64,000 nucleotides of DNA. It comes from Brachynemurus nebulosus (Eukaryota > Arthropoda > Insecta > Neuroptera > Myrmeleontidae). Position numbers and translations under genes: made by a program. Position 1 is the first letter of the stretch. Every line of letters starts with the position of its first letter. Of this stretch, positions 1-11,980 are shown one piece after another. A model generated the notes under the pieces. It made no database searches, was not told the origin of the DNA, and saw only the letters and a program-made list of their open reading frames with translations. Location: positions 24,390,598 to 24,454,597 of the forward strand of contig JAPWDM010000008.1 of the NCBI GenBank assembly GCA_035578155.1. Reading direction: 5' to 3'.

Positions 1-60
1 TAGTTTCGAGAAAAACACATGTAGTTTCAAAACGTGAGTACCGTTTCGTGTGTTATACTA

Positions 61-358
61 GAGTGCCTATAATAAATAGAGTGGTGACATGTGTGCTGAA
101 TGCTGATTGGTTCCGACATTTTGTATTTCGTAAAATACATTGAAAATAAATTAAATGTTAACAAAAACCATTTAGTTTAACTTAGAAAGAATAATTAAAT
201 TAAAAAAATTTAATTGTTCAGTAATTTATAACTTATTAACAATAATTATGTACTCAAAAATATTTACTCAAACATGTGATAATTAATTTTGAAGCTTCCC
301 GCTCTGTTTTGGATACAAAATGGATGACATGTCACGACTCTATTTATTATAGGGACTC
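61..358. mobile_element. Tc1/mariner-type MITE, TA target site
   Basis: The two ends form terminal inverted repeats of about 32 bp (left GAGTGCCTATAATAAATAG, right the complement of GAGTCCCTATAATAAATAG) with about two mismatches. A TA dinucleotide flanks each side (59-60, 359-360), the duplication typical of the Tc1/mariner superfamily. The 298-bp interior has no ORF. A diverged relative lies at 7078-7330. Superfamily assignment rests on TIR plus TA only. Confidence 0.75.
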
Positions 359-862
359 TATGTTATACCGATCATTAATGCCATCTATGAGTTATTTATG
401 GAGACAAAACTAACCTGTAATGAAAAAAGTTATCGACCAAACTGAAAGACTCCAAAACGCTAAGCGCAGCGAAGCGGGGGTTTCAATCGCTCGAAACCGT
501 TTCAGAAATTGGATTCAAAACGATTTCTAAGATATTTTTGGAGTCATAATTCCTTTTGAATATCATTCTAGAAACGTTAATACATCATTTAAGCCAATAA
601 AAAAAATTTCAAAGTGATGTAACGCCTTAGTTACTAACAGATTAGTCCAAGACTACGATAATTTCTGTAAAATACCCCTTCAAACGTCAAACCCTATAAA
701 GAACTGATTTGTAATTAATATTACTAACTCGATTAGTAGATCATTCGATTATGTAAATCATTTATAACTGCCCAACTCTAATCAATTTTGAATGTATGTG
801 AATATCGTACTGTAAACCGGGCATGCGCGTAAGACATATACGAAGCCCTAGTCGGTACATCA
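359..862. other. Intergenic, no feature recognised
   Basis: AT-rich sequence downstream of the TDRD5-like gene. I see no coding potential and no convincing poly(A) signal for the minus-strand gene outside the MITE. Confidence 0.5.
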
Positions 863-3800
863 TTACTTTACATTGACCTGTTTCTTAAAACAATTTTTAT
901 ACAGACTAAGCACTTCTCGTGCAGATGGCCTGGAGTTACCGCCACTAGACGAATTGCTAACACTACTATCATTACTAATTACAGACTCATTATTAGTATG
1001 ATCAGTAATGTGTAAATTAGCTAAATCGTCAACAGATGGCTCTGTTGATTCCGATTCTGATGATTTAAATGAAACACTCAACGACACATCACTGGATAGA
1101 TCACTATCAGTCTCGGAAAAATCACCACCAACGTTATTAATATTTACCTCGGACAGATCTTCGGAGATGATTTGCGCGAAACCGCGTTTTTTCAGTTCAT
1201 CATTGATATGCACGTCAGTGGTTTCGTCACTGGTATCCGTTAAGATCACGTTCAAGACGTAGTTCTGTAACAAAAATAATGTTTTAGATATTTAGATTAA
1301 CGGTGGTACAGTAACTTTTTAATCTCCCAAAAACCCTGATAGAAGAACTACCCCTTATAAAAAATCTCACCCTTTATGGAAAAATAGCATAAAAATTATA
1401 TGTATGGAAAAATAGCATGTGAATTATACATTACATGTTGATATAATTAATTTTTTTTTCATTCTATTGAATTTATTTTTAAGATTTTTTAACTAAATTA
1501 TTAAAAAAATACAAAAAATACACAAAGATGATGGTAATTTACCTGCTCCAAAAATTTTACCGAAAAAATGCAACTGGTTTTCTTACTATAACTTTTTTAA
1601 TTTTTAAGTTATCAATTCGCTTAAAAAACCATTTTGTAGGGAATTTTAAGCACTATAAGTCTTATGATTTACAATTTTTTCGAGTCCTTCAATTTTTAGA
1701 TTTGTAAGTTTAAAGGGCTTAGCAAAGGTAGTCTTCGCGTTCTGTTTTGAGCTTCTAACGATCATAACTCAGTCAAATTTGGATGTACAAAAATGAACAA
1801 AAAAGCAAATTTTTCAGCAAGAAAAAGCCTACAATTTTCATTCTATAATTTTTTTTCATAAATTTGTTAGTTTTTTAAATATTATGAAAAAAAATATGAT
1901 TTTTTTAAAAATTAAATTTTTTTTCAAGAGTAAATCAATCATTTTTTCGAATTTAAGCTTCTAAATCCGTTCAAACTCCCAGAACCTATTGCTTATATAT
2001 GAATAAAGTAAACTGGCGACGGATTACGCTTAGTTTCAATGTTTGCCGTCAAGTAATTAATTTTGACACTGATTTTTTTTCTCAAAAATCAAGACAACCA
2101 TTTTGCTTTAAATGTAACTCCGTTAATTTTTATACTAATGGCTTTTACCACAGCTCAAAATAAAGGTTTATTCAAGTACTTTAAAAAGTGTAATATGAGT
2201 TTTTTTTTGAAAAACCTTTCATTTTTCCGCCAAATGACATTGAAAGTTTCGATTTTAGCTATCGTCAAAATCGATTTTAACTTCAAGGAGTCATAACTCA
2301 GGTTCTGTTCTACCTATAAAAATAAAAAAGAATGCAATTTCTTTGCTACTTAATTTTCTTTATTTTTGCTCATAACCATTTTTTGTGTAAAACTTGTAGT
2401 TTTTGAGATATTTGCAAAATATCCCTCAAAAACATGCATTTTTTGGGCTAAAAACGACCACATTTAGGCGCCAATATCTCAAAAAATATTGATTGTACAA
2501 AAAATTCTTATAGAACATTTTTTGCTTAGAATTTATCCCTCTATCGAACGGTGAGGTTATTTTTCATAAAAAAATTTCCAACCCCCAGAAGGGGTATCTT
2601 CCACTCCTAAGGTGAAAGCACACATCGGCATTATATAACTTTTGTTTCTTGGGCTACTCCCTCGCTACAGTTCAAATTTCAAGCCAATCCATCCCATCCA
2701 AAAAAATTGGTAGTCAAATGCTTCAGTTACTGTACTAAATGTGAATTTTAAATAACTACGAAACCCTAATTTGTACGTAATCCGACACACACTAGAAAAT
2801 TTTTTTAAATTTTTGGGAACTCACCCTATAATTCCGTTTGTTCATAACTTCCGCTACCAGCACCTTATTCGCCACCAATTCCAGCATTAATACTGATGCT
2901 CGTCGTGACCACATGACAGCCGGTGACCTGGGTCGAATATTGGCTAAACGAGCCCGAATCGCCTGTCGCGGTAACGCACAGAAATCCTTGTGGAGGTACT
3001 TCAACGAATTGATGGACACTTTACCCACAGTGCCAAAATCGAAATAAAATACCTAAATAAAAAAGAAAGTGATTTAGAAAATTTATAAAAAAAATTTTTC
3101 TAGAAAGATCGTTTCTTACTTTCACAAACCTATCTTCAATTTTGGCCACAATACCTCGATGCCATTCACTCTCAAACAGAGCCACACAGTAAAGTCCCAC
3201 TTTTATGGTGGATTCTGGTATGTTGTAAACATCTCCGACTAGAGCATAAAAATTCCTGAAACAATTCAATTTGTTTACTGCTCTGATAAAAAATGAGCGT
3301 TCGAAGTGAAACTTACTGAATTTTATTCATTAGTTTTTCTAGAGCAACGGAACAGTCTTCACTATACAATTGTATCCAAAATTTACTTGGATCGTAGATT
3401 TGTGTGACCTGAACGGTAACATACCCATCTTCAGGTACTTCGAGCCACTGTCGATTCAAATTCTCACCATACTGTAAAACGTCTTCAGGTGGTTGATGGA
3501 TCGGCTTTTCTTCCGAAAACTGTACATATAAAAAAAAAATTCGAATCATTTTTTAAATGATTGCACTGTAAATAAATAAAATACAGAGTAGAGATTAGTG
3601 ATGTTGAGCCGAGGAGTAGTTTTTTAGACAAAATTAGTCACTAGTTGAAAATATCGAGTATACATACAATAGTCGACTAAATTTTGTCGAATTCATGAAT
3701 AGGGTAACCTATGTAACTCGTTCAAAAACAATGTTTTGTTTTGAATTTAATTATTACCTTTTAATATATTTTTCAAGAAAAAGAAAGATATGGCATATCA

Positions 3801-5958
3801 TGACATGTTAATCACATAAAAGTTAAAATAAAGTGTTGTGTCCACAGAACAAATAGAACGAATACATCTGTCTCTTTTCTGCAATCACTTATGTGCTTTT
3901 ATGTGCATCTTAGGCTGCTTAGTCCCCATTCATTCGCGAGCACTCAATGGGTATGTTTCAATTGTTGTTATATTGTTACCTCTCGTATTAACACGGTATA
4001 TGTACGTGGTATACGTACATCATACGTTCCACCACCACCAGACCACCACGTACATATTATGTATGTATGTATGCAAGACACTAATACACACACCATCCAA
4101 CGGACTTACACACACAACTCCGCGTGCACATATATAACATAGTGGTGGGTTATTTTCTATCCTTTGTGGTTACGCTCGTTTCCCTAGTATAAACATAGTA
4201 ATGTTCGTGCTCTTTGTTCTCTGGTTGTGTCTCATGAAGTGACACAACACTTTGTTTTTAAAATACTTTCGATGGATGTATTAAACTCCAGGGTCGGACC
4301 CACTGGAGGGGCGGTTCAGCAGATTTGAAATGAAAAATATTTTTTTTTTATCATGTTATACCCCTTGAATTTTGATGAAACTAGGTGCAGTAATTAAGTG
4401 CATTAAGGCACAGTTACTGAATTTTTTTTGAAGTGGTCGCTCAATTGGAACTCTATAAAAATAACATTGGATCGGATATTATCCTTGTTATTATCCTTAA
4501 TAACGAGGACTGATACGATAATAAATATGTCTAATATTCTTGAGAGTGTTTGCCTTCATGTGGATTTGGAATTATTTTCCTATGTTGAGTAGTTACCAAG
4601 AAAAAAATTTTTGTAATTTTTTAAAATTTTTTAGTTATCTCCATAACTACTCAGTTTTGGCCACCAAAATTGTAGATATCAATTACTTACAGCCTCACCA
4701 TACTGTTAATATAATTATTAAAATAATTCGCTTCCGGGGCCGTCACCTATACTTAGCCGTAATAAAAATGCTAACTTTCAAATAATTATTCGCGCCATAC
4801 AAACCTCTAAATCTAATTGTAAATCATCCGGTAATGCCCCACTAGTGCACTTCTTCCGTGGCGATTTCTTCAACTCCTTTTGCCTCGTCTCCGACCCTAC
4901 TTCAACGGCAGGTTCATTATTATTCTCACAGCTTGGCGGTGGACATCGTGCATCGTAAACTTTCCAATCGCCTTTATTCTGTTGCAGACATCGAAACACA
5001 TCGTAGTGTGACGAACAGAAATGAATTACGCTACAATATCCTTTTGCTTGCACGTTGAGGTCCTCGTTAAAGTGTTCACGATACAATTTCGGTAACTCGG
5101 AGCACCAGATACCTGACGGGTAACAATCGATCAGTTCGCGTAACTTTTTCTTGAGCGGATCCGTGTACGATTGAACCGGTAACGTGGACACGGGTTGACT
5201 CAACGCCTCATTATGACTCCGAATCGACTCTTTCGACAAATTGGCACGTACTCTTTGGCGTTGTTTGTACACGTACTGCGATTCCGTGTCGGAAGTTTCC
5301 GATGGTTCATCGCCAGCACCACGTGCTGTTGGACAATCCGCTAACGACGGAGGTAACGGGTTCGCAAATTGCACAGAATTTGCTTTTGGGTTAGAATTGG
5401 ACTCGGTGTACGACGCAGGTGGTGGAGATTGTGAATAATTACTCTCAAACGATTTAGGAACTGCTGGTTCGATGGGACTGTTAATTGATCTGGCACTGTT
5501 GAAGGAACCGGAAAAATGTGATCGATCATCTTCGACGGGGCTACTTGCACGGATTGCATTCGGTCGCATGATTGCTCGAAATGGTCGTCGTCGTCTTGTA
5601 CTTCTCACTTCCGGTCTTCGTTGCCGCTGTATCATTTCCTCAATATGTGCCACTTTCTTACTCACAACCGGGATAACTAACGCTTTGATACCGTTGCCAT
5701 GGATCTACGTAATGAATAAAACAGTCCAAATATTACAGATTTGAAAAAAAAAATTGAGTTTGTATAAAAATTTACCCGAAGAGTGTCAGGAATATTGTTG
5801 AGAAAATCGAAGACATTCGAATAACCGAGCGCCTGGTGCGGTATATTCCGGCCCTCCATTTCTCGAAAATCTCGTAACAGCTGTTCAACAGTGATTCCTC
5901 GGGGGGATGAAATGATCAAGCTTTTTAAAATATCTTTGATTTCTTTCTCTTTATCCAT
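863..5958 (-). CDS. TDRD5: TDRD5/tejas-like LOTUS and Tudor domain protein, six exons
   Basis: Coding exons (minus strand): 5958-5776, 5704-4805, 3519-3317, 3255-3120, 3052-2825, 1264-863. All junctions are GT-AG and phases agree, giving 683 aa; an in-frame TAA lies 12 nt before the ATG. A first LOTUS (OST-HTH) domain spans residues 1-75 (ending in the GYSNVFDFL type of motif). A basic, Ser/Pro-rich linker follows, then a second LOTUS at about 243-312 (GYCSVIHFCSS). An extended Tudor domain at about 365-550 is assembled from exons 3-5, with FESEWHRG and VFYFDFGT carrying aromatic-cage-type residues, followed by a Ser/Asp/Glu-rich tail. Known members sit in nuage, bind Vasa through LOTUS and methylarginine through Tudor, and serve piRNA transposon silencing. 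Drosophila tejas has one LOTUS domain and vertebrate TDRD5 three; this one shows two. Function is inferred from family. Confidence 0.92.
1265..2824 (-). other. Intron 5 of the TDRD5-like gene
   Basis: This 1.56-kb intron separates the Tudor exon from the acidic C-terminal exon. The sequence is AT-rich with long A/T runs and a short direct repeat (TGGAAAAATAGCAT near 1377 and 1405). No transposon ends or ORF could be supported. Confidence 0.6.
3520..4804 (-). other. Intron 2 of the TDRD5-like gene
   Basis: About 1.3 kb with an AC-rich stretch near 4080-4130. At 4289 there is a hAT-like half end (CAGGGTCGGACCC) with no partner found. Small ORFs here have no recognisable content. Confidence 0.6.
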
Positions 5959-6476
5959 TGTGTTTGATTAAATTTTAACCTAAAATTTTCGAAAATAAAA
6001 GACAACTAAGGTCTAATGAAAGCATTTTCAGTTATACTATTCCGTAAGATTATTAATACTAAAACTATTCTTTTAAATTTTTGAATAAGTAGCGAAAATT
6101 TAATCTTTTTTATCTTTATCCTTACCATAATATTTTTACGATTCTCACCCTAATTTATAAAACACATGAACTACGCCAAACAAAACCAACGAAATTAAAC
6201 AACTTTAAACAATTAATCCATTTTTTGTAATAATAATTTCATGATTATTTATGTTAGTTACATAAATTAAAATCTAAATTACTTTCTAAAAGTAAAATTT
6301 TTAAAACCAAAACGTATTTTGCAAATACATTAAAATTTTTTATGTGAAGCAAAATGCATTTTTGATAAAGTTTGTAAATCGCAAAAACGGTACAAAAACC
6401 TTAAGAAAATAAAAATACTAAAAGTTTTATACCAGGCATTCTCAACAGTTTTTGTTCAGATCTTATTAATTTATTA
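5959..6476. other. 5' region of the TDRD5-like gene, nothing recognised
   Basis: AT-rich upstream DNA of the minus-strand gene. It presumably contains the promoter, but no core element stands out. Confidence 0.4.
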
Positions 6477-6897
6477 CAGTCGATCTTCGTTATCAGTCCG
6501 CTTACGGGGCTGTAGAAGAACATAATTCTAAGCATTCTAAGAATTCCTGTACCCCCACTTGTGCTTAGTAGTTGACCGCCGTAACTCGCACTTCTCCTAC
6601 TTTTCAAGCGTGTGGATGTGTACCATGTGTACTTATTTTATTTATAATCAAATATCGATGAACGAACAAAACTTGTTTTGGTCAACTACACATGTATTAT
6701 GTAAACACGGACCTGCAAAAAAATTATTTTAGTGAATAAAAAGATTCTGACAGGATGATTTATGAGTTGCACTATTAAACATCAACACCAAAGTTGTGGT
6801 CTTATAACGAGAGACTGAAGTAATTTTTTTTCGGTCATGGAAGGGGAATGTTTACAATAGAAATATAAATCGGCGGACTCATAACGAAAGTCGGCTG
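6477..6897. mobile_element. pogo/Tc1-type MITE, TA target site
   Basis: TIRs CAGTCGATCTTCGTTATCAG and, at the other end, the complement of CAGCCGACTTTCGTTATGAG flank 421 bp. TA is present on both sides (6475-6476, 6898-6899). No coding content. The CAG(T/C)YGA start resembles the pogo-like elements at 8438 and 63559 but the interiors differ. Confidence 0.72.
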
Positions 6898-6969
6898 TAT
6901 ATCATCTTATTAACTTGTGAAACGTGTCTAATATGTACCAAGCACCTGGCTGAGCCACTTTGGTGCTAT

Positions 6970-7436
6970 CAGGGAACAGAGACGTAAGTAGAACAAGCCT
7001 TCATATGGAATTTGTCTGCCTAAAAAATATAGTGTAAAAAACGACAGCTAGATGGCAAAACACTATGAATTTAGGTCGAGTCCCTATACTAAAATATAGT
7101 CCGGACATGTCAGCCATTTTTCATCAATGAATGTCAAAATAATTGTCACATGTTTGAGTAAATTGAGTCTTAATAAGTTATAAGTTTAAAAGTTTTAAAT
7201 TTAAATATTCTTTCTAAGTTAAATTACATGATATTTTTAAAAATATTTAATTTATTTCCAGTTTATTTTTGACGAAACTTTGATGGAAAATGGCAGGCTA
7301 TCAAAAATCATGTCCTGACTAGCAAAATGCTTGCAGTGCCACATAGTAGTTGCCTCTGTGAACTACGTCTCGCCTCAGTCTGAAATTGTCTAAAAAATTA
7401 ACACAGGTTGCGTTTTCTACTTACGTCTATATTCAC
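6970..7436. mobile_element. TIR element with 9-bp target duplication
   Basis: Inverted ends share AGACGTAAGTAGAA close to each terminus (left starts CAGGGAACAGAGACG, right is the complement of GTGAATATAGACG). TGGTGCTAT occurs immediately outside both ends (6961-6969 and 7437-7445), a perfect 9-bp direct duplication. That length fits a MULE, or a hAT if one base is coincidental. A Tc1-type MITE remnant lies inside (7078-7330). No transposase is visible. Confidence 0.65.
7078..7330. mobile_element. Diverged copy of the 61-358 MITE
   Basis: Opposite in orientation to the copy at 61-358. Shared blocks include GAGTCCCTATA at the left, then CACATGTTTGAGTAAAT, TAATAAGTTATAA and ATTCTTTCTAAGTTAAA in the same order. 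The right TIR is eroded (ATCATGTCCTGACTAG). It lies inside the element at 6970-7436. Confidence 0.6.
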
Positions 7437-7445
7437 TGGTGCTAT

Positions 7446-8437
7446 TAAACTTGTAATTTATTTAAAATTTCCAAAAACAGAATAATGAGTAAATTATCTA
7501 ATTGTAAGTATAATACATACAGCCTTAATTAAATTTCTTCTGTAGTAAAATTTACAAGCAATAATTTTGATAATAAACCTTATTATTGAAAAGTTTAGAT
7601 TTTTTAGAAACTGCAAAAAAAGAAAAAAGTTTTTTAGATGAAAAAATAATATTGTCGAACTGGTCTCTATATCCGGTCTTTCCAATAGGTACAATAGACA
7701 CCGTAGACGCTGTGCCTAGGGCCTACAAACCAACAGTGGTCTACGGAAGTCTCAAAATGAAATTTTTTTGGGAATGATAGAAATGTATGTACCCTAATAT
7801 AATAAAACTGAAATTTTTTCTCTTTTATTTATTTTTATTTTAGACAATCATACAGATTTATAATATTTATTTTGTAATAATAATATAACAAAATAATATG
7901 ACTGACGACATCAATTTTTCGACTTTTTGTATTTCCAAAATCAAATATAAACATCTTCAAATGGCATCTCATTTGCTCATTTTCAATTGAACACAGATAA
8001 TCTTTATCAGTTTTACAAAAATTCACATGTAAAAATTTAACTTTTGCTTACCAACATGCAAAAGTTATCCAATTACATTAAACAACGCAGATATAAAACT
8101 GAAAGAACTTACAAATACGGTTTTATGCGAAAGTACCTAATAACAGTAAGACCTACGACGATCCTAAAATGGTCCCAGAACTAACGTTGTTCAGCCAGAT
8201 TTTTGCTATATGCGGAGTGAATATTCAAAACGTGTTTTGTCACAGTTATTAAAATGTTGGAAAATTACTAAAAATTATTCAACGTATTATTTGAGTATTT
8301 GCATTGTTCAGGTTTTTCTTATAAATTACATGATTTACAGTACAATTAAAATTGATTTTTCGTTAAACTGTTTTTCTATTATGAAGAAAAATGCTTTTAT
8401 GTGGTGGACAATAATTGTTTGTATTAAATTATACATA
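7446..8437. other. Intergenic, no feature recognised
   Basis: AT-rich. A slightly GC-richer patch at 7680-7745 may be an eroded repeat but has no partner in this window. Confidence 0.4.
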
Positions 8438-8990
8438 CAGCTGAACTCTTCTTTATGCGGTCTTTTTTGTGCGGTTTTTTTTGTGCGATTTTTTTATGCG
8501 GTTTGTAAAAAATGGCCATTAAAATGTATAATGTGAATCGAAATCACGAGACAATAAGAAACTTAAACAATTACTATAATAACTTTCTTTGATAAAAATA
8601 CTTTTTAACGACTTTTAAGCATTTAATTAATACATTGCATAAGAACATAAATTATTGCATCATTTAATTTTTTTTACACCTTCATTTAATATTTTTCAAA
8701 ATTTTCATAATATTATAAAAAGGAAATAAAATATTCCTACGTGTAAATTAAGGCTTTGTCTTGTTTATAGAAGCAACTTCTAAGGAAATTTCTAAGTTTT
8801 GAGCGTTTTGAGTGATGTTTTTTCGATGAAAAATTTTTTATGCGGTCCCTACCAACCGCATAAAAAAAGTTTTTTGTACAATCTGGATCGAACTATACTT
8901 TTTATAGCTATTTATGATATTTTTGAATATATTTTTTTTTGTGCGATTTTTTTATGCGGATCCCTTCACCGCAAAAAAAAGGATCAACTG
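8438..8990. mobile_element. pogo-like 'GCGGT' element, copy 1
   Basis: Ends CAGCTGAACTCTT and (complement) CAGTTGATCC are flanked by TA on both sides (8436-8437, 8991-8992). Subterminal motifs ATGCGGT / ACCGCAT recur near both ends as short inverted repeats separated by A/T runs, a plausible transposase-binding arrangement. There is no ORF of note. The same 530-550 bp family occurs at 23874-24409 and 30470-30998, both in the opposite orientation. Confidence 0.8.
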
Positions 8991-9572
8991 TATTATGAAA
9001 AAAAAAACGCGCTTTGAATAAATCCATCATTTTCTTTGTTAATTTTATAGAGAAAAATTTTTTTACGGCATTTGAATTGTCTAGGCAGATAGGAATCAAA
9101 GAGAAGAATCATATTATGATGTGCCTAACTCAATTTTGAATTTTTGTGACATAACATTTCTTGAATATTCACACATATAGTATGTTTTAGACATAAGTAC
9201 AAAATTTTAACTAGTAGAAAACTCTGAATGAAATGGTCCATAGCTTTTGAACTACAAAATTGAATTGTATTTTACTATCTGTGATGAGAAGATTTTAAAC
9301 AATTTCTAATGGCCATTAAGTTCTGATTAAATTAATTTTGGTGCAATCGGCCATAAATCTTCAAAAAAAAAAAAATAAAATTTAGTAGATGATTACGCTT
9401 GAAATAGTGGCCAATGGTGCAATTGTTTGACGACCACTGGTCAAGTACATACTTCAGAAATTCCTATTTCTAAAAATTTTAAAAATTTAAACACGTGGTT
9501 GTCATTTTAGCAATTTACATACAACAACTTTTATTTTTAAAACTTCCCATAAAATTAAGTTTCAATTATACA
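8991..9572. other. Upstream region of TRMT6
   Basis: AT-rich DNA between the pogo-like element and the TRMT6 start codon. It presumably carries the promoter and 5' UTR; no motif is distinct enough to name. Confidence 0.4.
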
Positions 9573-10853
9573 ATGACTGAATCAAATACTGCCGATTTAA
9601 TACACATTGACGATTATATCGTAATTCAGCGTCAAGACTATAAAAAATTACATAAACTAAAACGAAACGATTGTGTCCGTTTGGGCAAACACAACATAGA
9701 ACTACACAGCATAATTGAACAAGAATACAATTCCACGTTTAAACTCGAATCAATTGGTAAAAATAAATTCACTTTGAAAAAAGTTGAATTTGCCAAACAA
9801 GTTACACTGCCAAAAGATCGTGAATGTGGTGACGATAATCGTGGAATTCGTGACGATGGTAAATCACAAAAATTGACCACAGAAGACATTACAAAATTGC
9901 AAGAGAGTGCGGTACCAGCCTCGGAAATTATCACTCAAATTGTCAGTAATTCGACAACTTTTGCGTCCAAGACCGAATACAGTCAAGAGAAATATGTCAA
10001 TAAGAAAGAGAAAAAATATTACGAGTATATCCAAATTATTAAACCGACAATATTGAATATGATCGAAATTTACTATCGACTGAGTCCGGTGAAAATTATG
10101 GGCATGCGTATCGATGATATTGCACAAATTTTATACTATTCAAACGTTCACTGTTACGGAAATTATCTGATTTACGAAAGTGGGACCTGTGGACTGCCAG
10201 CGGCTGCGATACTCGAACGTATTGGGGCCAACACGCCCGGAAAACTGATCCACGTTCATCCGGGTAATGAACCGCAACGTCAAGCCATAATGGCAATGAA
10301 ATTTCCCGAAGAACTGTTAGATCGTTATCTAAATGTAAATTTATATTCTGTTTTACGACACTATTATCAAAAATATAAAAAAGGCGCATGCGCGACTAAA
10401 CAGAGTGACGAAGGTGTACCGAAAAAACCCGAAGATGAGTCGCAAGACGAATCCGAAGGACCAGAAGAACCAGAAGCGAAGAAAATACGTTTAAGTGAAG
10501 ATAAGACTGTCGTGTTGGAGAAAAAATGGCAACTCGATAATCAACGCGCGTGCGAAATGTTTGACGAAAAATTGGATGGACTTGTGGTGATTGCAAAAGA
10601 GGATCCAGTTTCGATTGTGGACGCGTTTATCGATTTTATAAATTGGAGTAGACCGATCGTTGTTTTTTCCGATTGTATACAAATTTTAACGAATCTTTAT
10701 ATGCATTTGAAAAGATCGAAAAAAGTGACGTATGTGCGATTGACTAATGGGTTCTTGCGTAATATTCAAGTGTTACCGGAACGGACACATCCGGATATTA
10801 ATCGGAATTTTGGCGGTTATTTATTGACCGGGTACACCGCTGGATTAGATTAG
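9573..10853 (+). CDS. TRMT6: tRNA (adenine-58-N1) methyltransferase non-catalytic subunit TRM6
   Basis: This intronless 426-aa gene encodes the Gcd10/TRM6 family protein. The family partners TRMT61A (Trm61) in a heterotetramer that makes m1A58 in the tRNA T-loop, including initiator tRNA. TRM6 binds tRNA but lacks the methyl-donor site. Visible family blocks are an N-terminal OB-like part (DDYIVIQRQDYKKLHKL, residues 14-30), SPVKIMGMRIDDIAQILYY, the degenerate Rossmann segment GNYLIYESGTCGLPAAAILE and GKLIHVHPGNEPQRQA. A charged Glu/Lys/Pro linker (about 277-312) and the C-terminal block FGGYLLTGYTAG follow. The open frame extends upstream to 9495 with no ATG, so 9573 is the first ATG. It is divergent from the TDRD5-like gene. 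Length is near the family norm, with no damage. Confidence 0.95.
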   Translation: MTESNTADLIHIDDYIVIQRQDYKKLHKLKRNDCVRLGKHNIELHSIIEQEYNSTFKLESIGKNKFTLKKVEFAKQVTLPKDRECGDDNRGIRDDGKSQKLTTEDITKLQESAVPASEIITQIVSNSTTFASKTEYSQEKYVNKKEKKYYEYIQIIKPTILNMIEIYYRLSPVKIMGMRIDDIAQILYYSNVHCYGNYLIYESGTCGLPAAAILERIGANTPGKLIHVHPGNEPQRQAIMAMKFPEELLDRYLNVNLYSVLRHYYQKYKKGACATKQSDEGVPKKPEDESQDESEGPEEPEAKKIRLSEDKTVVLEKKWQLDNQRACEMFDEKLDGLVVIAKEDPVSIVDAFIDFINWSRPIVVFSDCIQILTNLYMHLKRSKKVTYVRLTNGFLRNIQVLPERTHPDINRNFGGYLLTGYTAGLD

Positions 10854-11050
10854 GAATTTTTAATTTATTTATTTTGTAAAATATTTTTTTATTATTGTAA
10901 TATAGGATGAAATATATTTTAATTTTGAGTCTTAATATTTTTTGAGACTTTTAAACGATCCTTATAAATGATTTCGGTAAATATGCATATTTCAAGATTA
11001 TGAGTAATTAAGCGGTTAATAGTCTAGTGTTAGAACGGTTAGAACATTAA

Positions 11051-11361
11051 CTTTTTAAACAAACCATATGGAAAAATTTTTTTGTCTCAAAATGCCAGAC
11101 TTTTTATTACCAGTAATAAGTACAATAGATAAGGTTACAAAAAAAAAAAAAAAAATCAAAGATCCCAACATCAAAAAAGTGAACGCTAGAAATTTACAAA
11201 ATATAAATTATACTAAACTATGTTGATAAAATTGAATATTATTTAGAATTATACCGTATTGTCACAGATGGCGGCACCTGTACCAGTGAATATATACATA
11301 TGACAGCATTTTGAGCCGCCATATTTCAGGACTAGTTAACTCGTCTTAATCATTTAAAGAG
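11051..11361 (+). mobile_element. TTAA MITE (piggyBac-type), copy 1
   Basis: A 311-bp element flanked by TTAA on both sides (11047-11050, 11362-11365). It starts CTTTTTAAACAAACC and ends CATTTAAAGAG; the short TIR is CTCTTTTAAA-like, with subterminal CGAGTTAACTCG near the right end. Five copies occur here (11051, 11668, 24985, 49041, 52468). TTAA duplications are diagnostic of piggyBac-type transposition. No coding content. Confidence 0.82.
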
Positions 11362-11980
11362 TTAAACTGTCATGCATTTAATATGACCTAAAAAAAATAT
11401 TTTTTGGAAAAATTTATTGATAATTCGCAAAAAAATGTTTTTTTATATATTAGTTTAAAATTTCCTTCTAAAACACATATTTTTCCAATATTACGTCACG
11501 TGCCAGTATTGCCAAAAATTCGACAAGAGATTCGCCATATTGGTCAACACTAGTCATTTTTTGGCTTCATTTTCATATAGACAACCTACGTGACCTGCGT
11601 TATCTTTTAATTACGACACTAGCGTTCGTGGTAGCTATAATTAGCATTTTTACAGTAAAGAGTTTAACTCTTTTAAACAAACCATATGGAAAAATTTTTT
11701 TGTCTCAAAATGCCAGACTTTTTACTGCCAGTGATAAGTACAATAGATAAGGTTACAAAAAAAAAGAAAAAGAAAAAAAATCAAATATCTCATCAAAAAA
11801 GTGAACCCTAGGAATTTAAAAAATATAAATTATACTAAACTGTGTTGATAAAATTGAACATTATTTAGAATTATACCGTATTTCGGAAAATCTGTCAGAT
11901 GGCGGCACCTATATCAGTGAATATCACAGCATTTTGAGCCGCCATATTGCAGGACGAGTTAACTCGTCTTAATCATTTAA

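Noticed and set aside
4289..4340. hAT terminus CAGGGTCGGACCC in TDRD5 intron 2
   Set aside because: No inverted partner or target duplication nearby, so only a possible fragment.
5341..5559. Alternate frames within TDRD5 exon 2
   Set aside because: They overlap the LOTUS-linker coding sequence, which has matching splice phases and recognisable domains.
8210..8536. 108-codon open frame on the plus strand
   Set aside because: Composition is low-complexity hydrophobic (I, Y, F, C, K) as expected from AT-rich DNA, and its 3' part runs into the pogo-like element.
9495..9572. Upstream extension of TRMT6
   Set aside because: The frame is open but begins with a non-ATG codon (GTG) and the extra residues are hydrophobic and unlike TRM6; the first ATG at 9573 fits the family.
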